From Hydrogenothermaceae bacterium (lineage in GTDB: Bacteria > Aquificota > Aquificia > Aquificales > Hydrogenothermaceae): a stretch of DNA of 9,572 nucleotides. The stretch covers positions 1 through 9,572 of the forward strand of contig JALSPY010000188.1 of NCBI GenBank assembly GCA_026985705.1. Direction: 5' to 3'. Below the pieces are notes generated by a model that ran no database searches, had not been told where the DNA came from, and worked only from the letters and a program-made list of their open reading frames with translations. A program made the position numbers and the translations under genes. Below are positions 6,203 to 9,572 of the stretch, piece after piece. Within the stretch, counting starts at the first letter, position 1; every line of letters starts with the position of its first letter.

Positions 6203-6303
6203 GTTTAAATCTTTTCAAACACTGTTTTATTTTTTCTGCAGTTATGATAATATTTTTAAAATCTAAATCATTAAAAGATAAAGAGTTTCTTACAAAGCCA
6301 TAA
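6189..6303 (+). pseudogene. Possible broken small single-pass membrane protein
   Basis: An ATG at 6189, overlapping the end of the MBOAT gene, opens a frame that begins MKAFRFKSFQTLFYFF and stops at 6264-6266. One base over, the frame continues SAVMIIFLKSKSLKDKEFL and stops at 6301-6303, right before the nuoH ribosome-binding site. Removing one T from the T6 run at 6231-6236 would join them into a 37-residue protein with a basic N-terminus, one membrane segment and a charged tail. No ribosome-binding site precedes the ATG and no family is recognised, so this may be chance. It is listed because the joined product is so membrane-protein-like. Confidence 0.2.
6243..6251 (+). promoter_or_regulatory. 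Possible -10 element for the nuo genes
   Basis: TATGATAAT lies about 65 bases before the nuoH start, in the only sizeable gap ahead of the nuo genes. The best upstream hexamer, CTGTTT at 6222-6227, is a poor -35 with a short 15-base spacer. The call rests on position and a good -10 match only; readthrough from the MBOAT gene is also possible, as no clear terminator is seen in 6203-6300. Confidence 0.22.
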
Positions 6304-6305
6304 GT

Positions 6306-6311
6306 GGAGGA
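6306..6311 (+). promoter_or_regulatory. Ribosome-binding site that sets the nuoH start at 6316
   Basis: GGAGGA ends four bases before the ATG at 6316. The longer frame that begins with GTG at 6304 would have this site inside its own coding region and has nothing resembling a ribosome-binding site upstream, so the ATG is preferred. Confidence 0.8.
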
Positions 6312-6315
6312 AGTA

Positions 6316-7326
6316 ATGGAGCTACTAGGGGTTATTGTTGGAATATCGCTTAAAGCATTGATATTTATCATTGGAATGTTTTTAGGAGCAGCATATCTAA
6401 CGTGGATTGAAAGAAAGTTTGCAGGGCATATACAACAGAGACCGGGACCTTTACATGTCGGTTATCACGGATTACTACAACCTATAGCAGATGCTTTAAA
6501 AGTATTAACTAAAGAAGACTTAGTTCCAGATGGAGTTGATAAATTTTTATTTTATCTAGCTTCATTAATGGCTTTTGTCCCAGCAATAATGATTTTGGCA
6601 GTAGTTCCATTTGGAGAACCATTCAATATATTTGGGTTAGAAATAAAACCTTACATTACAGATTTAAATATAGCCTTAATCTTAGCTTTAGCATTTGGTA
6701 GTATTTCAATATATGGAGTTATCTTTGCAGGTTGGGCTTCAAACTCTAAATATCCAATGATTGGTGGATTAAGGAAAGCGGCTGTTTTAATCGGTTATGA
6801 AGTTGCTCTCGGTTTTGCGATGGTAGGACCAATAATGCAAGCTGGCTCATTTTCTTTAAAGGAGATTGTTGAAGCTCAATCTTCTTACTGGTTTATAATC
6901 CCTAATATTTTAGGTTTCGTTGTTATTCTATTTGCAATTCTTGCAGAAACAGGAAGAACTCCTTTTGATGTTCAGGAAGCTGAAGCAGAGTTAGTTTCAG
7001 GTTATAACACAGAATACACAGCTATGAAATTTGGATTATTCCCACTTGCAGAGTGGTATATAGCTACATTCGTTTTAAGTGCAATAGCAGTAATACTATT
7101 CTTCGGTGGATGGCAACCATTCCCATTACTAGGTTGGTTACCTATACCCGGTATAGTATGGTTCTTTATTAAAGTATTTGCACTATTTATGTTTTTCCTA
7201 TGGGTACACTGGACATTACCAAGATATAGAGTTGACCAAATTACAGAGTTAGCTTGGAAAGTTATGCTCCCGCTAGCTTTAGCAAATATATTTATCGTTG
7301 CTTTATGGGTAATAATTGTCGGGTAA
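6316..7326 (+). CDS. nuoH: NADH:quinone oxidoreductase subunit H (complex I)
   Basis: NuoH is the inner-membrane subunit that joins the peripheral and membrane arms of complex I and forms much of the quinone chamber. With the ATG start it has 336 residues and about eight membrane segments, normal for the family. Signature stretches are WIERKFAGHIQQRPGP (30-45), GWASNSKYPMIGGLRKA, and the acidic quinone-site loop AETGRTPFDVQEAEAELV (210-227), rich in conserved glutamates (E211, E221, E223, E225). The C-terminal 'LPRYRVDQ' block is also present. nuoI follows after six bases. Upstream lies the MBOAT gene rather than nuoG, so this gene probably heads its own nuo transcription unit. All expected motifs look intact. 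Confidence 0.97.
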   Translation: MELLGVIVGISLKALIFIIGMFLGAAYLTWIERKFAGHIQQRPGPLHVGYHGLLQPIADALKVLTKEDLVPDGVDKFLFYLASLMAFVPAIMILAVVPFGEPFNIFGLEIKPYITDLNIALILALAFGSISIYGVIFAGWASNSKYPMIGGLRKAAVLIGYEVALGFAMVGPIMQAGSFSLKEIVEAQSSYWFIIPNILGFVVILFAILAETGRTPFDVQEAEAELVSGYNTEYTAMKFGLFPLAEWYIATFVLSAIAVILFFGGWQPFPLLGWLPIPGIVWFFIKVFALFMFFLWVHWTLPRYRVDQITELAWKVMLPLALANIFIVALWVIIVG

Positions 7327-7332
7327 TTATAG

Positions 7333-7944
7333 ATGGCGGTAAAAATTAAATATTTAGAGAGACCTAAACTTACGAATAAGGAAAGAATACTATTTATAGA
7401 TTTTATAAAAGGAATGCAAATAACAATAAAAAATTTCTTTAAGAAAACTATTACTACAGCTTATCCTTATGAAAAACTTACACCTCCAAAAAGATTTAGA
7501 GGAACACATGGGCATAGGATAAAGGATGGAAAAGAGCCACCATCATTTAAGGTTTTAGAGAAGTTTCTAGAGATAAAAGATGGGGAAAGTAGGTGTGTTG
7601 CCTGTTATATGTGTCAACAGGCATGTCCAGTTCCTGAGCTCTTTAAAATAGAAGCAGAGCAACTACCTAACGGTAAAAAAAGATTAAAAAGATTTGATAT
7701 GAATTTATTAAACTGTATGTATTGTGGATTATGCACTGAAGCCTGTCCTGTAGATTGTATAATTATGACAGATGAGTATGAAACAGCATCTTATACAAGA
7801 GCAAACTGTGTAATTCATTTAGATGATATGGTAGAAAGAGCAAAAGACTACGATAAAAGAAGATTTAATGAGCCTGATAGAATTTGGATAGATGATAAAG
7901 AAAGAAGTAAATTATGGGGGCAGATTAAATGGAGCAACAATTAA
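7333..7944 (+). CDS. nuoI: NADH:quinone oxidoreductase subunit I, two [4Fe-4S] ferredoxin-like
   Basis: NuoI carries clusters N6a and N6b and passes electrons along the peripheral arm toward NuoB and quinone, on the cytoplasmic side of the membrane. Two CxxCxxCxxxCP motifs are present: C88, C91, C94, C98 (CVACYMCQQACP) and C128, C131, C134, C138 (CMYCGLCTEACP). The 203-residue length is on the long side. The excess sits partly in a lysine-rich stretch between the conserved RFRG (54-57) and the first cysteine motif, and partly in a polar tail after residue 165. The ribosome-binding site is weak, so translation may depend on coupling with nuoH six bases upstream. The last 16 bases overlap nuoJ. 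Confidence 0.96.
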   Translation: MAVKIKYLERPKLTNKERILFIDFIKGMQITIKNFFKKTITTAYPYEKLTPPKRFRGTHGHRIKDGKEPPSFKVLEKFLEIKDGESRCVACYMCQQACPVPELFKIEAEQLPNGKKRLKRFDMNLLNCMYCGLCTEACPVDCIIMTDEYETASYTRANCVIHLDDMVERAKDYDKRRFNEPDRIWIDDKERSKLWGQIKWSNN

Positions 7945-8465
7945 CAGTATGGGCATTTTACACATTTTCAGCTTTGGCTGTTTTATCGGCTTTTGGAGTA
8001 GTGTTCTTTAAAAATATCATTTATGCAGTTTTATCTTTAATATCAACGTTAATTATGGTTTCTGGTCTATTTTTTGCAATGGGTGCTGAGCTTATAGGTG
8101 GTTTACAGATACTAATCTATGCAGTAGCTATAGTTGTATTTTATGTTTTAGTAATATCTACAGTTCCAGAGTTTAAAGGTAATTCAGTTGACCCAGCATA
8201 TATGTTAGTTTCATTACCTATCGGTTTTATCCTATTTTTAGAGTTGGCTTATGTTTCCATTTATGGAGCTTGGCAGTCTAATGTAGGGCTGTTTACAAAT
8301 GAAGTAATAAAAGAGGTTGGAAATATAAAGGCAGTTTCCACGCTACTGTTTACTAAATATCTATTCCCTTTTGAAGTCGCATCATTAATCCTGCTGGTTG
8401 CTATGATAGGAGCAATAGTTATAGGAAGAAAAAGCCATGTTATAGATGAAGAGGAGGCAAAGTAA
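7929..8465 (+). CDS. nuoJ: NADH:quinone oxidoreductase subunit J (complex I)
   Basis: NuoJ is a small membrane subunit next to NuoH and NuoK at the start of the proton channel chain. The 178-residue product has five predicted membrane segments. It includes the conserved third-segment region GGLQILIYAVAIVVFYVLVI, whose glycine and tyrosine are typical of NuoJ, and ends with a family-like SLILLVAMIGAIVIG segment. The ATG overlaps the end of nuoI by 16 bases, and GGGGG at 7916-7920 could serve as a ribosome-binding site eight bases upstream. Its stop is one base before the nuoK start. The length and segment count match the family and no damage is seen. Confidence 0.94.
   Translation: MEQQLTVWAFYTFSALAVLSAFGVVFFKNIIYAVLSLISTLIMVSGLFFAMGAELIGGLQILIYAVAIVVFYVLVISTVPEFKGNSVDPAYMLVSLPIGFILFLELAYVSIYGAWQSNVGLFTNEVIKEVGNIKAVSTLLFTKYLFPFEVASLILLVAMIGAIVIGRKSHVIDEEEAK
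8451..8457 (+). promoter_or_regulatory. Ribosome-binding site that sets the nuoK start at 8467
   Basis: GAGGAGG lies in the last codons of nuoJ and ends nine bases before the ATG at 8467. An upstream in-frame ATG at 8446 would add seven basic residues with this site inside the frame. The shorter product has exactly the usual NuoK length and residue numbering. Confidence 0.8.
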
Positions 8466-8466
8466 A

Positions 8467-8769
8467 ATGGTACCTTATGAATACTATGTAGCACTAAGCG
8501 GTTTATTAATGGTTTTAGGATTAGTTGGTATTATAGTTAGAAGAAATCTTATAGCTATGCTTCTCTCTACAGAATTAATGTTAAATGCGGTAAATATAGC
8601 CTTTGTTGCCTTTGATATGAAGGTTGGAGATGTTAGCGGTCAAGTATTTGTATTTTTCATCTTAACAATAGCAGCGGCTGAAGCGGCAATAGGATTAGGT
8701 CTAATAATGGCTATTTACAGATTGAAAAAAGATGTTAACACAGAAACTATTACAGAATTAAAACTATAA
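8467..8769 (+). CDS. nuoK: NADH:quinone oxidoreductase subunit K (complex I)
   Basis: NuoK is a three-helix membrane subunit, related to MrpC, that contributes to proton transfer between NuoH/NuoJ and the antiporter-like subunits. From the ATG at 8467 the protein is 100 residues, the standard length. The two membrane glutamates then fall at E36 (LLSTELMLNAVN) and E72 (TIAAAEAAIGL), the same numbers as in the well-studied E. coli protein, which also supports the chosen start. RRN at 25-27 is the usual cytoplasmic loop. It starts one base after nuoJ stops, and nuoL begins 13 bases after its own stop, so it is firmly inside the operon. Confidence 0.97.
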   Translation: MVPYEYYVALSGLLMVLGLVGIIVRRNLIAMLLSTELMLNAVNIAFVAFDMKVGDVSGQVFVFFILTIAAAEAAIGLGLIMAIYRLKKDVNTETITELKL

Positions 8770-8782
8770 GAAGAGGAGAGCT

Positions 8783-9572
8783 ATGGAGTATTTATGGATT
8801 ATTCCATTTTCACCACTGATAGCTTTTGTGATAATAGGCTTATTTGGGTATAAGTTTTTAAGAGAGCCTTTAGCAGGTATAGTCGCAGTAATAGGTGTTG
8901 CTATATCTGCAATAGTATCAGTTATAGGATTTATAAATGTAGCACAAACAGGAACACATTATGATTTAAAACTGTTTACTTGGATGCCTTTAGGGGATTA
9001 CGAAATATCAGTTAGTATCCTTTGGGACCCGTTATCAGCTTTAATGACCTGTGTAGTTACAGTAATATCAACATTTATCTTTATATTTGCCACAGGTTAT
9101 ATGAGGGGTGAGCCTTCCTACCCTAGATTTTTCGCTTATCTATCATTATTTGTCTTTATGATGTTAATGCTCACATTATCTGATAATTTAGTTCAGCTAT
9201 TCTTTGGATGGGAAGGTGTTGGTTTAGCATCTTATTTATTAATTGGTTTCTATCATCATAAAAACTCTGCGGCAGATGCAGCTTTTGAATCATTTATAAC
9301 TAACAGGGTTGGAGACTGGTTATTCTTAACTGGAGTTTTATTAGCATTTACTACATTTGGAACATTAGATTATCTGGATATGTTTAACAAGATACCAGAA
9401 GCTGGTTATTGGACAATAACTGCTATAGCTCTACTTCTATTCGGTGGAGCTGTGGGTAAATCAGCACAGATAGGTTTACATATATGGTTGCCAAATGCAA
9501 TGGAAGGTCCAACTCCAGTTTCAGCTTTAATTCACGCAGCTACGATGGTTGCTGCTGGAGTTTATATGGTAG
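8783..9572 (+). CDS. nuoL: NADH:quinone oxidoreductase subunit L (5' part, complex I antiporter-like)
   Basis: The frame opens with ATG at 8783, preceded by GAGGAG at 8773-8778, and stays open for 263 codons to the window edge; the full protein would usually exceed 600 residues. NuoL is the distal proton-pumping subunit, homologous to Mrp-type antiporters. Conserved features are FFGWEGVGLASYLLIGF with E144, at the position of the essential glutamate of E. coli NuoL, FITNRVGDW, GKSAQIGLHIW with K226, and the motif GPTPVSALIHAATMV. In the block normally written WLPDAM the aspartate is asparagine (N238), a change also plausible for ordinary lineage variation. nuoM and nuoN would be expected just beyond the window. 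Confidence 0.96.
   Translation, partial: MEYLWIIPFSPLIAFVIIGLFGYKFLREPLAGIVAVIGVAISAIVSVIGFINVAQTGTHYDLKLFTWMPLGDYEISVSILWDPLSALMTCVVTVISTFIFIFATGYMRGEPSYPRFFAYLSLFVFMMLMLTLSDNLVQLFFGWEGVGLASYLLIGFYHHKNSAADAAFESFITNRVGDWLFLTGVLLAFTTFGTLDYLDMFNKIPEAGYWTITAIALLLFGGAVGKSAQIGLHIWLPNAMEGPTPVSALIHAATMVAAGVYMV

Noticed and set aside
6190..6236. Possible terminator after the MBOAT gene (TGAAAG pairing with CTTTTCA, then a T-run)
   Set aside because: The stem is short, AT-only apart from two pairs, needs a bulge, and the T-run is about 14 bases away from it.
6304..6315. GTG start that would add four residues to NuoH
   Set aside because: The ribosome-binding site lies within these bases, so they are upstream of the true ATG.
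6129..6371. Antisense open frame covering the MBOAT end, the spacer and the nuoH start
   Set aside because: It crosses two conserved gene ends on the other strand and contains no recognisable domain.
8446..8466. ATG start that would add seven residues to NuoK
   Set aside because: It overlaps nuoJ, contains the ribosome-binding site, and would break the standard 100-residue length and E36/E72 numbering.
8261..8494. Antisense open frame across nuoJ/nuoK
   Set aside because: It is a shadow of conserved complex I genes.

Overview
The window is very AT-rich bacterial DNA, densely packed and entirely on the + strand, with short or overlapping gene junctions and frequent AGA, ATA and TTA codons. 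The gene content (complex I membrane-arm genes, arginine synthesis, a Cas6-like protein, surface-glycan acylation genes) and the AT-rich, lysine/isoleucine-rich proteins fit a thermophilic chemolithotroph of the Aquificota (Hydrogenothermaceae type). That placement is an inference from style, not a proof.

Layout. Positions 1-177 are the 3' end of a gene that resembles the C-terminus of a type II secretion GspK-like minor pseudopilin. A short gap holds what looks like a broken ribbon-helix-helix (CopG-type) gene at 252-367. Next is a tight run: rnhB (RNase HII), argJ (ornithine acetyltransferase, TTG start) and a Cas6-like RAMP protein, with no other cas gene and no CRISPR array in view. After a 214-base AT-rich spacer comes a three-gene module of two tandem SGNH hydrolases and an AlgI-type MBOAT acyltransferase, probably a system for O-acylating a cell-surface or periplasmic glycan. 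A 113-base spacer then leads into nuoH, nuoI, nuoJ, nuoK and the first 263 codons of nuoL, which runs off the window.

How the genes work together. The MBOAT protein is expected to carry acyl groups across the inner membrane. The two SGNH proteins, one secreted and one membrane-anchored, would transfer or remove them on the outside. The nuo genes encode the proton-pumping membrane arm and the NuoI iron-sulfur subunit of NADH:quinone oxidoreductase (complex I). The hydrophilic-arm genes nuoA-G are not upstream of nuoH here, so the complex I genes must be split between loci or ordered differently.

Several start codons were chosen from ribosome-binding sites and family length. nuoH (6316) and nuoK (8467) start later than the longest open frames. 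argJ (988) and the MBOAT gene (4775) start with TTG. The points most worth a second look are the solitary Cas6-like protein whose only histidine is near its C-terminus, the double-SGNH/MBOAT module, and the two short broken frames in intergenic DNA.
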